Below, piece after piece: positions 11,273 through 19,935 of a stretch of DNA of 62,323 nucleotides. This DNA comes from an uncultured Propionibacteriaceae bacterium (lineage in GTDB: Bacteria; Actinomycetota; Actinomycetes; Propionibacteriales; Propionibacteriaceae): positions 1-62,323 of the forward strand of contig CAMDZW010000022.1 in the NCBI GenBank assembly GCA_945911015.1, written 5' to 3'. Below the pieces are notes generated by a model, which saw nothing but the letters and a program-made list of their open reading frames with translations, searched no databases and was not told the DNA's origin. Position 1 is the stretch's first letter, and every line of letters begins with the position of its first letter. The translations under genes and the position numbers were made by a program.

Positions 11273-11305
11273 ACGGACAGTGGCCCCGGGGCTGGGCGTC
11301 CCCAC

Positions 11306-11311
11306 TATGAT
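11306..11311 (+). promoter_or_regulatory. Putative -10 box (TATGAT), leaderless-type
   Basis: TATGAT, close to the TATAAT consensus, ends six bases before the GTG at 11318. No Shine-Dalgarno is present. Confidence 0.55.
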
Positions 11312-11317
11312 CAATCG

Positions 11318-11830
11318 GTGCCTGAAATCGCAGTGACCGTCGTCGGCAAGGACCGCCCGGGAATCATCGCCGGGACCGCAGAGGTGCTGGCCGGACTCAG
11401 CATGAACCTCGAGGACTCCTCGATGACCCGGCTGCGCGGACATTTCGCCATGACCCTGATCTGTGTGGGAGAGGCCACGCCGACCGAGGTGGAGCGGGCG
11501 TTGTCCGATCTGTCGGCGGGGGGTCTTGAGATCACCGTACGGCCCGTGCAGTTGGATCCGGTCGCGGTTGCCGAGGGGGCAGAACCGTGGCTGGTGAGTG
11601 TGCACGGCGCGGACCGGCTCGGCATCGTGGCGCAGATCGCCGCGGTGATCGCCGACCACGGTGGCAACATCACCGACCTCACCACCCGTCAGGGACGGGA
11701 TCTCTATGTGCTCAGTGCTGAGGTTGATGTGACCGGGTCGGCTGAGGACCTGCGGCTCGCGCTCGGCCGGGCCGGTGGCGAACTCGGAGTCCAGGTGTCG
11801 ATGGAGCCGCTCGGCGATGACGAATTCTGA
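11318..11830 (+). CDS. Tandem ACT domain protein (GcvR-like)
   Basis: A 170-residue protein with two ACT domains: about 3-80, starting AVTVVGKDRPGIIAGTAEVL, and about 88-165, with LVSVHGADRLGIVAQIAAVI. Both start with the DRxGI motif typical of amino-acid-binding ACT folds. Proteins of this layout resemble the glycine-cleavage regulator GcvR, which has no DNA-binding domain and acts through protein contacts. No glycine-cleavage genes are in the window, so the ligand and partner are unknown. The gene overlaps the next one (def) by 14 bases. Confidence 0.85.
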   Translation: MPEIAVTVVGKDRPGIIAGTAEVLAGLSMNLEDSSMTRLRGHFAMTLICVGEATPTEVERALSDLSAGGLEITVRPVQLDPVAVAEGAEPWLVSVHGADRLGIVAQIAAVIADHGGNITDLTTRQGRDLYVLSAEVDVTGSAEDLRLALGRAGGELGVQVSMEPLGDDEF

Positions 11831-12404
11831 GGCCACGGTGAGCGTTGAGCTGCCCCAGGGAAATGTCCTGCCCGTCGTGACCGCACCCGATCCCGTACTG
11901 GCCACGCCTGCCGAGATGAGCGACCCGACCGACCCGACCGTGGTCCAGCTGTGTGCCGACTTGGTGGCAACCATGCGGGTCTCGCCCGGTTGTGTGGGCC
12001 TGGCCGCTCAGCAGGTCGGTGCGGTCGAGCGGGCGTTCTGTGTCGACGTGACCGGCCACCCCAAAGCTCGGACCCTGCACGGACTGATCGTGTTGGTCAA
12101 TGCTGAGGTCGTCACCGCCTCCCGCAATGAGAAGGGCCGGGAGGGCTGCATGTCGGTCCCCGACTTCACCGGTGATGTGAAGCGGGCGAGCCGGATCACT
12201 GTACGGGGGCAGCTCCCGGGCAGTGGTGACTGGACCGAGATCGCCACCGACGCCTTCGAGGCGAAGGCACTGCAGCACGAGATGGACCACTGTGCCGGGA
12301 AGCTCTTCCTGGACCGGGTTGCCGGAGCGCACGCCATCCACGAACGCAAGGTCTACCTTGCTCCCGGTGAGCTTCCGCCGGCCCACGGTGAGGCCGACCA
12401 GTAG
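11817..12404 (+). CDS. def: Peptide deformylase
   Basis: About 195 residues. Removes the formyl group from nascent N-terminal methionine using a bound metal. All three family motifs are present: GCVGLAAQQVG (motif 1), EGCMSV with the metal-binding Cys (motif 2), and QHEMDH with two metal-binding His and the catalytic Glu (motif 3). The start is uncertain. The ATG at 11817 overlaps the ACT gene; a GTG at 11838 is a reasonable alternative. A tRNA gene follows 13 bases after the stop. Confidence 0.95.
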   Translation: MTNSEATVSVELPQGNVLPVVTAPDPVLATPAEMSDPTDPTVVQLCADLVATMRVSPGCVGLAAQQVGAVERAFCVDVTGHPKARTLHGLIVLVNAEVVTASRNEKGREGCMSVPDFTGDVKRASRITVRGQLPGSGDWTEIATDAFEAKALQHEMDHCAGKLFLDRVAGAHAIHERKVYLAPGELPPAHGEADQ

Positions 12405-12417
12405 GCTTCCGGCACCG

Positions 12418-12492
12418 GCCCCCGTGGCCCAATCGGTAGAGGCAGGCGGCTTAAAACCGCTACAGGTGTGGGTTCGAGTCCCACCGGGGGTA
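12418..12492 (+). tRNA. tRNA-Leu (anticodon TAA) with an unusually short variable region
   Basis: A complete 75-base cloverleaf. The acceptor stem pairs GCCCCCG with CGGGGGT, leaving A at 73. The D arm has a 3-bp stem and the Leu-like sequence GGTAGAGGC. The anticodon stem GGCGG/CCGCT holds the loop CTTAAAA, so the anticodon is TAA. The T arm pairs GTGGG with CCCAC around TTCGAGT. The variable region is only six bases (ACAGGT), whereas bacterial tRNA-Leu normally carries a long extra arm. CCA is not encoded. Leucine identity is inferred from the anticodon and D arm only. Confidence 0.9.
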
Positions 12493-12680
12493 CCCAGAAG
12501 ATTCGGCCTACCCGAGCACAGCGGGTTTCGTGCCCAAAAGACACCAGGCAACCTGCTGCGGGCGCCGCGGCTGGCCGGAACCTCCCGGTTGGTGCGGCGT
12601 TACGTGACCCCGGTCTCAGGGATGTCCCTGAGCGGTCACCCGCAGATGGTGACCGGGCTCGTACGCGCATCAACGGTCGG

Positions 12681-12686
12681 TAGACT
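12681..12686 (+). promoter_or_regulatory. Putative -10 box (TAGACT) for the Bax inhibitor-like gene
   Basis: TAGACT lies 29 bases before the ATG at 12716, with an AGGAGGA ribosome binding site in the leader. The 223 bases from the tRNA to this gene hold no other feature that I can support. Confidence 0.35.
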
Positions 12687-12715
12687 GGGCCCGGCCAGAC
12701 CCTCAGGAGGAATCA

Positions 12716-13573
12716 ATGCTGCGCAGCTCCAATCCCGTGTTGTCACGGAAGGATGCGTTCACCCCCGCCGAGCCTGCTCGGCAGGGCTACGCCGGGCCCC
12801 AGTACCAGCAGTACCAGACCTACCAGTACGGTCAGGTTCCCGGATACGGACAGCCTGAGCCGGGACCGGGTGCCGGTCCGATCATGGCCGAGCCGCAGAA
12901 GGGTCGGATGACCCTCGACGACGTCATCACCAAGACTGCGGTTCTGCTGGCCGTGGTGGTCCTCACCGCTGCTGCGTCGTGGTTCATGGTGCCCGATACC
13001 GTCGCCATGCCGGTGATGATTGCTGCCGCACTCGGTGGCGTCGTGGTTGCCTTCATGGTGGCGTTCCGCCGGATGCTGAATCCGACCCTGGTTTTCGTGT
13101 ACGCAGCGGTCGAGGGGGTCTTCGTCGGACTGTTCTCCAAGGTCTTCGAGTCCTACTATCCCGGGATCGTGGTCTCGGCGATCTTCGCCTCGCTGATTGC
13201 CTTCGCGGTCACCCTGGCCGCCTACAAGTTCTTCGGTGTACGGATCCGTGGCCTCGTCGCGAAGGTTGCCGTGGTCGGGACCATTGCGTTTGCAATCGCC
13301 ATGCTGGCCAACTTTGCCCTGTCCTTCGCCGGCGTCAACCTCGGCCTGCGCGCCGGTGTCACCGGTCCGGTCAGCATGTTGGCGATCGGCGTCTCGGCCG
13401 TCGCGATCATCTTGTGCACGCTGAACCTGTTCCTCGACTTCCAGTACATCGAGGAGGGCATCAACCGGGGCGCACCGGCCAAGGAGTCGTGGCGCGCAGC
13501 CATGGGCCTGATGGTGACGCTGGTCTGGATGTACCTCGAGCTGCTGCGGCTCCTGTCCTACATCCGTCGCTGA
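12716..13573 (+). CDS. Bax inhibitor-1/YccA family membrane protein
   Basis: A 285-residue polytopic membrane protein. The first 60 residues are cytosolic and rich in Tyr, Gln, Pro and Gly (repeats like QYQQYQTYQYGQ), an actinobacterial addition. Seven hydrophobic helices follow between about 75 and 283, including FVYAAVEGVFVGLFSKVFE and LNLFLDFQYIEEGINRGAP, both characteristic of bacterial Bax inhibitor-1/YccA (YetJ-like) proteins. YetJ is a pH-sensitive calcium leak channel; transport here is inferred by family only. AGGAGGA lies before the ATG. It converges on ung with a 12-base gap. Confidence 0.92.
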   Translation: MLRSSNPVLSRKDAFTPAEPARQGYAGPQYQQYQTYQYGQVPGYGQPEPGPGAGPIMAEPQKGRMTLDDVITKTAVLLAVVVLTAAASWFMVPDTVAMPVMIAAALGGVVVAFMVAFRRMLNPTLVFVYAAVEGVFVGLFSKVFESYYPGIVVSAIFASLIAFAVTLAAYKFFGVRIRGLVAKVAVVGTIAFAIAMLANFALSFAGVNLGLRAGVTGPVSMLAIGVSAVAIILCTLNLFLDFQYIEEGINRGAPAKESWRAAMGLMVTLVWMYLELLRLLSYIRR

Positions 13574-13585
13574 ACCGGGACCGGA

Positions 13586-14272
13586 TCACGCCGGATCGAC
13601 CTGCCAGTCGATCTCGGTGCCGCCCTGGGCCAGGAGCGCCGCATTGGCCCGGCTGAAGGGTTTCGACCCGAAGAAGCCACGCGAGGCCGACAGCGGCGAC
13701 GGGTGCGGACTCATGATCAGCGGGGTGTTGCCCAACATCGGCTTCAACGACTGAGCATCCTTGCCCCACAGGATCGCCACGAGCGGGCCGCCGCGGGAGG
13801 CCAGCACCTCGATCGCCCGATCGGTGACCTCCTCCCACCCCTTGTTGCGGTGGGAGGCCGGATGCCCCGGTGCCACCGTGAGGACCCGGTTGAGCAGGAG
13901 GACACCCTGCTCGAACCACGGCGTCAGATCGCCAGTCTCTGCTGGCGCAATGCCCAGATCCGCCTCCAGCTCGCGGTAGATGTTGCCCAAACTGCGCGGC
14001 AACGGCCGGACGTCCGCGGCGACTGAGAACGACAGCCCGACAGGGTGTCCCGGGGTCGGATAGGGGTCCTGCCCCACGATCAGCACCTTCACCCGGTCCA
14101 GCGGGATCGTGAACGCCCGCAACACCTGAGCTCCGGCCGGAAGGTAGGAACGTCCCGCTGCCAGCTCGGCACGCAGGAAGTCACCCATCGCAGCGATGCG
14201 GTCGGCGACCGGTTCGAGTGCCTCGGCCCAACTCGGGTGGATGATCTGCGACAGCGGCTGTGACGGGGTCAC
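13586..14272 (-). CDS. ung: Uracil-DNA glycosylase, family 1
   Basis: A 228-residue DNA repair enzyme that excises uracil. Motif A reads [18 protein letters not shown] with catalytic Asp, and motif B reads [18 protein letters not shown] with the catalytic His and the minor-groove loop. The classical GQDPYH is GQDPYP here, a variant I know from other Actinobacteria, including mycobacteria, so not a defect. The GTG start at 14272 is preceded by AAGGAG. The gap to the upstream phosphoesterase gene is 93 bases. Confidence 0.96.
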   Translation of the reverse strand: MTPSQPLSQIIHPSWAEALEPVADRIAAMGDFLRAELAAGRSYLPAGAQVLRAFTIPLDRVKVLIVGQDPYPTPGHPVGLSFSVAADVRPLPRSLGNIYRELEADLGIAPAETGDLTPWFEQGVLLLNRVLTVAPGHPASHRNKGWEEVTDRAIEVLASRGGPLVAILWGKDAQSLKPMLGNTPLIMSPHPSPLSASRGFFGSKPFSRANAALLAQGGTEIDWQVDPA

Positions 14273-14365
14273 CGGTTCTCCTTCACCGAGAGGGTCGGAG
14301 CACCATCATGTGGCACGCCGGGCCCGACAACTCAGGCGTATCGAGTTGCGGCCTCCCCGTTGTGG

Positions 14366-15487
14366 TCAGGCCAGCGGTTCGAACTCGATCTGGTGGGCAA
14401 TCGTGCCGTCGAGCCGGTGGGCCGAGACCTGTAGCTGCTGGTGGTCGGCCCGCCCCTCGATCCAGGTGGCGATGTCGGGGGTGTGGCCACCGCCGGTCAA
14501 TTGGACGTACGGAGCGTCGGGTTCGGCTTCGATCAGCGCGCAGCGATGGGTGTGTCCCGAGACCACGAGCTGAGTGCCCCAGGTGACCAAGGCGTCATGC
14601 CACAGCTCACGACTCACCCGGCTGTACTGGTCCCACTTCCCGGTCCGGTAGTCGAGGTCGGTGAGGACGCGTTCGTCCGACCAGCGCAGCGGCATGTGGC
14701 AGAACACCACCCGGTAGGGGGCGTCGACGAACCCCGGTCGGGTGATCTGCTCGGCCAACCAGACGGCCTGGCGCCGTCGGAGCTCGGCGAAGGAGACCCG
14801 CCCCGCGAAGGATGGGTGGTCGTCGGGCTTGTCTTCGCCGGTGGACAGCACGATCGCGGCAATCGGTCCGATGCGGAAGCCGTGGTACGGCAGACCGTTC
14901 GGAGAGGCCACCACGTCGGGGACACGGTGGGCCCACGGGCCCCGGACGTCATGGTTCCCCCAACCGAACATCATGGGTCGACCTGCGGTGAGGTCACGGC
15001 CGGCTGGGTTGAGGATGGTCGGGACGATCTCGTCCGGGTCGTTCCAGTTGTTGCACACGTCGCCGTTCCAGACCCAGACGTCGGCGCCGGGCGAGGCCTC
15101 ATCGAGAGCGCGCAAGGTGTCGTCGCGTTGGTGGGTGTCGTTCCAGGCCACGAAAGTTGCCGAGGTTGCCGACGGGTCGAGGGTGCGCACTGACTTCCAG
15201 TCGGAGACCTCCTGGTGTTCGTCGGTGACGGCAACGGTCACCGTACGGATCAGGTATTCCCGCCCGGGGGCGAGGTCGTCGAGTCGGATCCGCAACACCT
15301 GCGACCCTTGGGGGACAAAGCCGTACGGGCCGCAGTCGGCAACGTGTGCTCGGCCAGGGCTCTCGTCGGCAGTACGCCACTCGACCCAGCCTCGGGCCCG
15401 GGCCGACACGGCCCACACCACCTCGAAACCGTCGGGTCGTGGCGCCATCACGACGGGCGGGGACATCACCAGCTCGGTTCGGTCCAT
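14366..15487 (-). CDS. Metallophosphoesterase with N-terminal fibronectin-like domain
   Basis: About 373 residues. The N-terminal 110 residues look like a purple-acid-phosphatase-type beta domain (FEVVWAVSARARGWVEWR). A calcineurin-like catalytic domain follows, with AWNDTHQRDD, WNGDVCNN, MFGWGNHDVRG, VVFCHMPL and VVSGHTHR as successive metal-binding motifs. The first motif has DTH in place of the common DxH. No signal peptide is visible, so it is probably cytosolic. The substrate is unknown. The ATG at 15487 is chosen because a TAGCAT box lies 8 bases upstream; the frame is open further into the solute-binding protein gene. Confidence 0.85.
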   Translation of the reverse strand: MDRTELVMSPPVVMAPRPDGFEVVWAVSARARGWVEWRTADESPGRAHVADCGPYGFVPQGSQVLRIRLDDLAPGREYLIRTVTVAVTDEHQEVSDWKSVRTLDPSATSATFVAWNDTHQRDDTLRALDEASPGADVWVWNGDVCNNWNDPDEIVPTILNPAGRDLTAGRPMMFGWGNHDVRGPWAHRVPDVVASPNGLPYHGFRIGPIAAIVLSTGEDKPDDHPSFAGRVSFAELRRRQAVWLAEQITRPGFVDAPYRVVFCHMPLRWSDERVLTDLDYRTGKWDQYSRVSRELWHDALVTWGTQLVVSGHTHRCALIEAEPDAPYVQLTGGGHTPDIATWIEGRADHQQLQVSAHRLDGTIAHQIEFEPLA

Positions 15488-15495
15488 GGTCGACC

Positions 15496-15501
15496 ATGCT
15501 A
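15496..15501 (-). promoter_or_regulatory. Putative -10 box (TAGCAT) for the phosphoesterase gene
   Basis: TAGCAT on the minus strand ends 8 bases before the ATG at 15487. This suggests the phosphoesterase need not depend on the upstream sugar operon. Confidence 0.35.
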
Positions 15502-15572
15502 GACGGTGCGAAGAGACCGTCGCGCAGGGGAAGTTCCAGTCCCCACCCATCTGCGTGCGGGCAGAGTTCTGA

Positions 15573-17237
15573 TCAGGAGGTCGCCCGCGCGTCCGCATAC
15601 TCGGCCGCCATCTGGTCGCCGACCCGAGACTTCCACCGCTTGACGAAGTCATCCCAAGCCGACAGTGGCTGAGCACCCTGCAAGATCGAGCGTTGGACGT
15701 CGAGCATCTCCTTGTTCATCGTCGCGGCCTTGGTCACCTCGGTCTCGGAGTAGAGACCATCGGCCGGGTTGTCCACCCCGGTTGGCATCACACGACTGAG
15801 GTAGTCGTGCTGAGCGTCGACATAGGGCCTGTTGCCGCCGGAGTACAAGACGCTGGCGTAGTTTCCTCCGCAGTAACGAAGGTTGGTGGGAACTGGTGGA
15901 CCGTCCTCAACCTCTGTCGGCTCGCCGTCGCGCATCTGGTAGCTCTCCGGCTCGACCCCGTAGTTGAGATCGATGAACTGCTGGGTCCCAAATGGCGAGG
16001 CCAGGAAGTCGGCCACGGCCAGCATCTGCTCCAGACGTGCACCATCGGTCTTCTTCAGCCCGGTGAATGCTCCGTACGCCGGTGTTGACTTGTGCACCGG
16101 CGCCGGCTCGCCACCGTCCCAGGCAGGGACCTCCACGTTGACGTACTCCCACTCCACGTTGAACCGGGACTGCCGCACCCAGCCGGTGAATCCCTGCACG
16201 TACAGCGCCGTCACACCGGAGTTCCACCAGACCGAGTTGCCTGCCGGATCGGTGAAGGAGTTCGGGTGGAGATAGCCGTCCCGCACGATCTGTCCTGCAC
16301 GGTCCAGGGCGGTCTTCATCTCTTCGGTCTCGTTCTCATGGACAAACCTGTCCCCGTCGAGCTTCCACACGTTGGGAGCACCGACCATCTGCTTCACGAT
16401 GCTCAGCAGCCACATCGTCGGATCCGCGCCCATCGCGAACTCGCCCTTGTCCCGATCGGTGAGTTGGGCGAGCAGCTCCATGAAGTCCTGTCCGTCGCGC
16501 AGGTCAATCGAGCTCGGATCCGAGATTCCACGCGCGGTCAACGTGTCGGTCCGTGCGGTGATGACCCTCCCGGCCGGCGGCAGGGGCATCGGGATCCCGA
16601 ACAACCGTCCGTTGACTCTGGGGATGCTCCAGGCCGGTGTCGGGATGTTGGCCAGGCCGGGGTATTTTGCCACGGCGTCGCCACCCAGGACATCAGTCAG
16701 GTCGGTGAAGTTCTTCTCGAGCAGTTTCGGTAGTTCAGCGACCGGCATGATCATGCACATGTCGGGTACTTCATTGCTGGCCATCATGACCTGGAACTTG
16801 TCGAGGTAGCCCGTCCCGCCGTAGACGATCTCGAGCGGAGATCCCAGCTGGCGAACGATGTTGGCGATGTTGGGGTTCTTGTCGTCAGGGATGCTGAAGG
16901 GCGCCCCTTGGAGGAATGCCTGGATCGGCTCACCAGCGGGAAGCGGATAGCCCTCCCGTACGACTGGTGGTGACGGATAGTTGTAGACGCCCGGTGGGAT
17001 GCCATCGGCTGTGCCGGGCAGGTCGTGCGTGACACCTTCGAACGGCACGAAATCGGGAACCGCCCCACCGGTGTCGGAACCGGCGCCGTTGTCAGCCGAC
17101 GGTGGGGGCGCAGTGGGCTGCTCGTTCTCCGGGGCACAGGCTGCAAGCATGCTACTCGTGGCGACAGCGGCGGCGCCGCCCAGCACGGTGCGCCGGGTGA
17201 TCCCTCGGCTGGTGATGGCCTGACCGTGGGTGCTCAT
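15573..17237 (-). CDS. Extracellular solute-binding lipoprotein (ABC transporter type), Tat-like signal
   Basis: About 554 residues. The N-terminus has SRGITRRTVLGG, a hydrophobic core and the lipobox LAAC near residue 34, suggesting twin-arginine export followed by lipid anchoring. A Pro/Ser/Asp-rich spacer follows and then a large periplasmic-binding-protein fold; SRFNVEWEYVNVEVPAWDG and GAFTGLKKTDGARLEQML are consistent with family 1 sugar/oligosaccharide-binding proteins. AAGGAG lies before the ATG. It is the third gene of an operon after a beta-helix protein and an alpha/beta hydrolase. No permease or ATPase gene is near. The ligand is probably an oligosaccharide. Confidence 0.85.
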   Translation of the reverse strand: MSTHGQAITSRGITRRTVLGGAAAVATSSMLAACAPENEQPTAPPPSADNGAGSDTGGAVPDFVPFEGVTHDLPGTADGIPPGVYNYPSPPVVREGYPLPAGEPIQAFLQGAPFSIPDDKNPNIANIVRQLGSPLEIVYGGTGYLDKFQVMMASNEVPDMCMIMPVAELPKLLEKNFTDLTDVLGGDAVAKYPGLANIPTPAWSIPRVNGRLFGIPMPLPPAGRVITARTDTLTARGISDPSSIDLRDGQDFMELLAQLTDRDKGEFAMGADPTMWLLSIVKQMVGAPNVWKLDGDRFVHENETEEMKTALDRAGQIVRDGYLHPNSFTDPAGNSVWWNSGVTALYVQGFTGWVRQSRFNVEWEYVNVEVPAWDGGEPAPVHKSTPAYGAFTGLKKTDGARLEQMLAVADFLASPFGTQQFIDLNYGVEPESYQMRDGEPTEVEDGPPVPTNLRYCGGNYASVLYSGGNRPYVDAQHDYLSRVMPTGVDNPADGLYSETEVTKAATMNKEMLDVQRSILQGAQPLSAWDDFVKRWKSRVGDQMAAEYADARATS

Positions 17238-17257
17238 TTCGAACCACTCTCCTTTGT

Positions 17258-17283
17258 CAATGATTCTGGATGGTCGATCATTG
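17258..17283 (-). other. Intergenic inverted repeat before the solute-binding protein gene
   Basis: CAATGAT and ATCATTG form 7-bp arms around a 12-base spacer. It overlaps the stop codon of the upstream hydrolase and lies just before the lipoprotein ribosome binding site. It could be an mRNA-stabilising or partial-termination hairpin giving the lipoprotein a different level, or an operator. Confidence 0.45.
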
Positions 17284-18405
17284 TGGGGATTGCTCCTCGG
17301 TGGGGGAGCACAACCAACGATCCAGGAACGCATATGACTGTTCACGGATCTCAGGTGGAAACGCGTGGGGTCCCCACCCCATCAGCGAGACGAACCGGTC
17401 GGCGGCGTCCAGATCGGTGTAGAGCGCTCCCAGCTGGGCATAGGCGTCCCCGATCGCCTGCCAGTTCGAGAAGATCGAATCCAGCTGCGCGAAGTAGTTG
17501 AACATCGGCTTCGGCGCCACCAGTGCTGCAATCTGGGTCAGTTCAAAGGGCACGCGGCCACGGGCCAGATCGCTGTTGATGCGCGGAAGGTGGGTGTAGC
17601 CGTCGGCCAGGCGAGCCGTGCCGCCGCGAAGCCCCCAGCGTGTCGGTCGTGGATCATGTCGCAATGGTGCAAATCCGCACGCGTTGACCACTGCACCCAC
17701 ACGTGGGTCGAGGCCTCCCAGAAAGATTGCCGTGTAGCCACCCAGCGACAGTCCGATCGCTCCGATCCGTGTCGGATCGACCTCGGCCATCCCGCTCAGC
17801 GCAGTCACCGTGGACACCATGTCGACCTGGTTGCGGCCGATCATCGTGGACCGCGGGTTCGCCTCGTAGAAGGCTGCCGTCCCCAGTGGCTTCATCCCGG
17901 AAATGACCCGTTCTCCTGCCGTCAACAGGTCCGGGACGGCGACCACATAGCCGCGCTGAGCAAGCTCCAGACCGTACGGCCAGCGTCGTTCACCCGTGGC
18001 TGTGCTGACTGCCCGCTTTCCCTCAACATGGGTGGTGTGGCAGGCAACGATCGCCGCCCGCGGCCGCTCGAGGTGGAGCGGCACCAAGATTTCGGCGGTG
18101 ATGTCCCCGGCCGCGCCGCCATCGATGAGGACATGGCGGCGTTCGATCCCGGCGTCGGGTTCCTGCTCCGTACGCAGCACCGTGACATCGCCCTGACCGG
18201 GCTCGTCCATGTCACCGAGGTAGTCCTGCCAGACCTCTGTGACCAGAGCGCGATGTCGGTCCCACGTCGTGTCAGCAGGCATCAGCGGTGGCGCTGTGGG
18301 GGCGGTGTTGAGCTGCGCCAGCGACAAGGCCAGTGGGTTGTCGTCAAACTCTGGCGCGATCGTCAATGGCAGTGCACCGGTACGGGTGTCCCCGAGGGTG
18401 GTCAT
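17278..18405 (-). CDS. Alpha/beta hydrolase, probable carbohydrate esterase
   Basis: About 375 residues of the dienelactone hydrolase/Abhydrolase superfamily. The nucleophile elbow is IGAIGLSLGGYTA, and the probable catalytic His is in GWGPHAFPPE near the C-terminus. The segment GRVPFELTQIAALVAPKP is shared almost word for word with the hydrolase at 56124-57110, so the two are paralogues. No signal peptide is seen, so it is likely cytosolic and may deacylate imported oligosaccharides. The ATG at 18405 follows GGAAG. It lies between the beta-helix gene and the lipoprotein gene in one operon. Substrate is inferred from context. Confidence 0.8.
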   Translation of the reverse strand: MTTLGDTRTGALPLTIAPEFDDNPLALSLAQLNTAPTAPPLMPADTTWDRHRALVTEVWQDYLGDMDEPGQGDVTVLRTEQEPDAGIERRHVLIDGGAAGDITAEILVPLHLERPRAAIVACHTTHVEGKRAVSTATGERRWPYGLELAQRGYVVAVPDLLTAGERVISGMKPLGTAAFYEANPRSTMIGRNQVDMVSTVTALSGMAEVDPTRIGAIGLSLGGYTAIFLGGLDPRVGAVVNACGFAPLRHDPRPTRWGLRGGTARLADGYTHLPRINSDLARGRVPFELTQIAALVAPKPMFNYFAQLDSIFSNWQAIGDAYAQLGALYTDLDAADRFVSLMGWGPHAFPPEIREQSYAFLDRWLCSPTEEQSPQ

Positions 18406-18481
18406 GTTCGTCTTCCAGCTTTCTTGATGTGGTCCGGCGGGGCAGGACGGCATTGTGTTCATGAGTGGTTGTCTGGCCACG

Positions 18482-19642
18482 TCACTGTTCGTCGAGCCAC
18501 ACCCCATTGGTCGTTGCCTCGATCAGCCGGTCGTGGTTCTTGACGATGTTGGCGGACTTGTACGCGGTGGACTCGGCTCCGGTTGACTGTCCGATGACGG
18601 CCAGGGCCACCGATTCACCTGCTCCGGCTCCGTCGATGAGGTTGCCGATGACGATGCCGTCGGTGGCGGTCACTTCGCGAGTCGGATTCCCGGCGCCGTA
18701 CACGATGCCGCGGTGGCAGCCGATGACCCGGTTGTGGGCGAAGTTGATCCGATTCCCACCGTGGGTGGAAATACCGGTCCATTTCGCCACATTCCTGACC
18801 AGGCAGTTCGACACGGTCACATCGGTGGCGCGGCCCTCGACCGTGTTCACCCGATCGGTGACCGAGATGCCGTACGTCTGTGGGGTGGTGTCCTGGTGCA
18901 CGTTCTCGACCACCACGCGGTCGATGCTCATCCGGTCGGGCGACATCACGATGACTCCGGCGTAGCCGAGCTCGGTCAGGACGCAGCCGCTGATGGTGCT
19001 GTCGGTCCACCACTCCGTACAGATGGCGATGTCGCCCATCTCGCGGATGGTCACGTCCCGAACATGACAATCGACACAGGGCTCCTCGGGGGTGCCGTTG
19101 GAGTTGATGCCGCGCATCCCTCCGGTGTAGGTCTGGCCGCCGTTGCCGACGATGGTCAGTCCCTCGATGCTCACCTGTGAGCCGTAGGTCCGGATCGCCG
19201 ACCGATCAAGGTAGTCCGGAGTGGGGGTTGACCCGCCAGTGGCGCGAAGGGTCGCCCCGTATCCCGAGATGGTGGCCGGGCCGGTGACCGACAGGACCGC
19301 GTCGGCGACGTAGGTCTTGCCGGCGGTGAACCGAACCGCAACACCGGCCGCCGTTCCTGCGTCGATGGCCTTCTGGATGGCGACCCGGTCGTTGGTGCTG
19401 CCATCGCCCTTGGCGCCATAGTCGTCCACACTGACGCCACGCTGGAACCGTACGCGTGCCGACCGCCCGTCTGACCCCGTGGAGTCGTCAGCGGCGGCGG
19501 GTGTGACTGATCGTGCTGCTGCCACCACCGCGACGGCCCCAGCGGCCATCGCTCCGGTTCCGGCACGGAGAAGTCCGCGCCGCGCCAGCGCCACGGGGGA
19601 GGACGCCTGGGCCGTGTCGTGTTCGATTTCCTGCCGCGTCAT
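18482..19642 (-). CDS. Exported right-handed beta-helix protein (pectate lyase/GH28-related)
   Basis: About 386 residues. The N-terminus carries ARRGLLRAGTGAMAAGAVAV and an Ala-rich cleavage region, a Tat-type signal. The mature part opens with VSVDDYGAKGDGSTNDRVAI, the hallmark of the Pectate_lyase_3 (GH28-related) domain. It continues with parallel beta-helix coils full of Asn, Gly, Val and Ile (DVTIREMGDIAI, VTVSNCLVRNVAKWTGI, NFAHNRVIGCHRGIVYG). AGGAGG precedes the ATG. It is the first gene of the operon with the hydrolase and binding protein, divergent from an AraC regulator. Hydrolase versus lyase activity and substrate cannot be decided. Confidence 0.85.
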   Translation of the reverse strand: MTRQEIEHDTAQASSPVALARRGLLRAGTGAMAAGAVAVVAAARSVTPAAADDSTGSDGRSARVRFQRGVSVDDYGAKGDGSTNDRVAIQKAIDAGTAAGVAVRFTAGKTYVADAVLSVTGPATISGYGATLRATGGSTPTPDYLDRSAIRTYGSQVSIEGLTIVGNGGQTYTGGMRGINSNGTPEEPCVDCHVRDVTIREMGDIAICTEWWTDSTISGCVLTELGYAGVIVMSPDRMSIDRVVVENVHQDTTPQTYGISVTDRVNTVEGRATDVTVSNCLVRNVAKWTGISTHGGNRINFAHNRVIGCHRGIVYGAGNPTREVTATDGIVIGNLIDGAGAGESVALAVIGQSTGAESTAYKSANIVKNHDRLIEATTNGVWLDEQ

Positions 19643-19674
19643 CGGGACCGCCTCCTGGAGGTTGGTTCGGAGAA

Positions 19675-19694
19675 CAATGCCGATCGAGGCATTG
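19675..19694. promoter_or_regulatory. Inverted repeat upstream of the beta-helix operon
   Basis: CAATGCC and GGCATTG form 7-bp arms around a 6-base spacer, 33 bases before the beta-helix ATG in the 293-base divergent region shared with the AraC gene. It could be a regulator site or a leader hairpin. The rest of this region shows no gene. Confidence 0.4.
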
Positions 19695-19935
19695 ACCGCG
19701 AAAGCTTGGTCGCCGGCGTCGACCACCTGTGTCTTCGCCGTTGACGTGCACCGCACAAGCCAATCTATGGCGCGCCACGGCGGCCAGCCAGGGGGTCGGC
19801 ATGCCAGTCTGTGCAACAGTTGGGACGGAATGTGAGCCGAGGTCGTGATCCGCTCCGAAGGGCGTCGCGGAGGAGTTCTGCAGCAGTGACCCGCTGGTGT
19901 TGACACGGCGAACCGACGATGGTGAGGATGAGGTC

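Noticed and set aside
13586..14272. Defective uracil-DNA glycosylase because GQDPYH is GQDPYP
   Set aside because: The same variant is found in other actinobacterial Ung proteins; all other motifs are intact.
19900..19905. TTGACA as -35 box of the AraC gene
   Set aside because: A perfect consensus hexamer, but the region 17 bases downstream (TGAGGA) is not a -10 box and lies right at the start codon.
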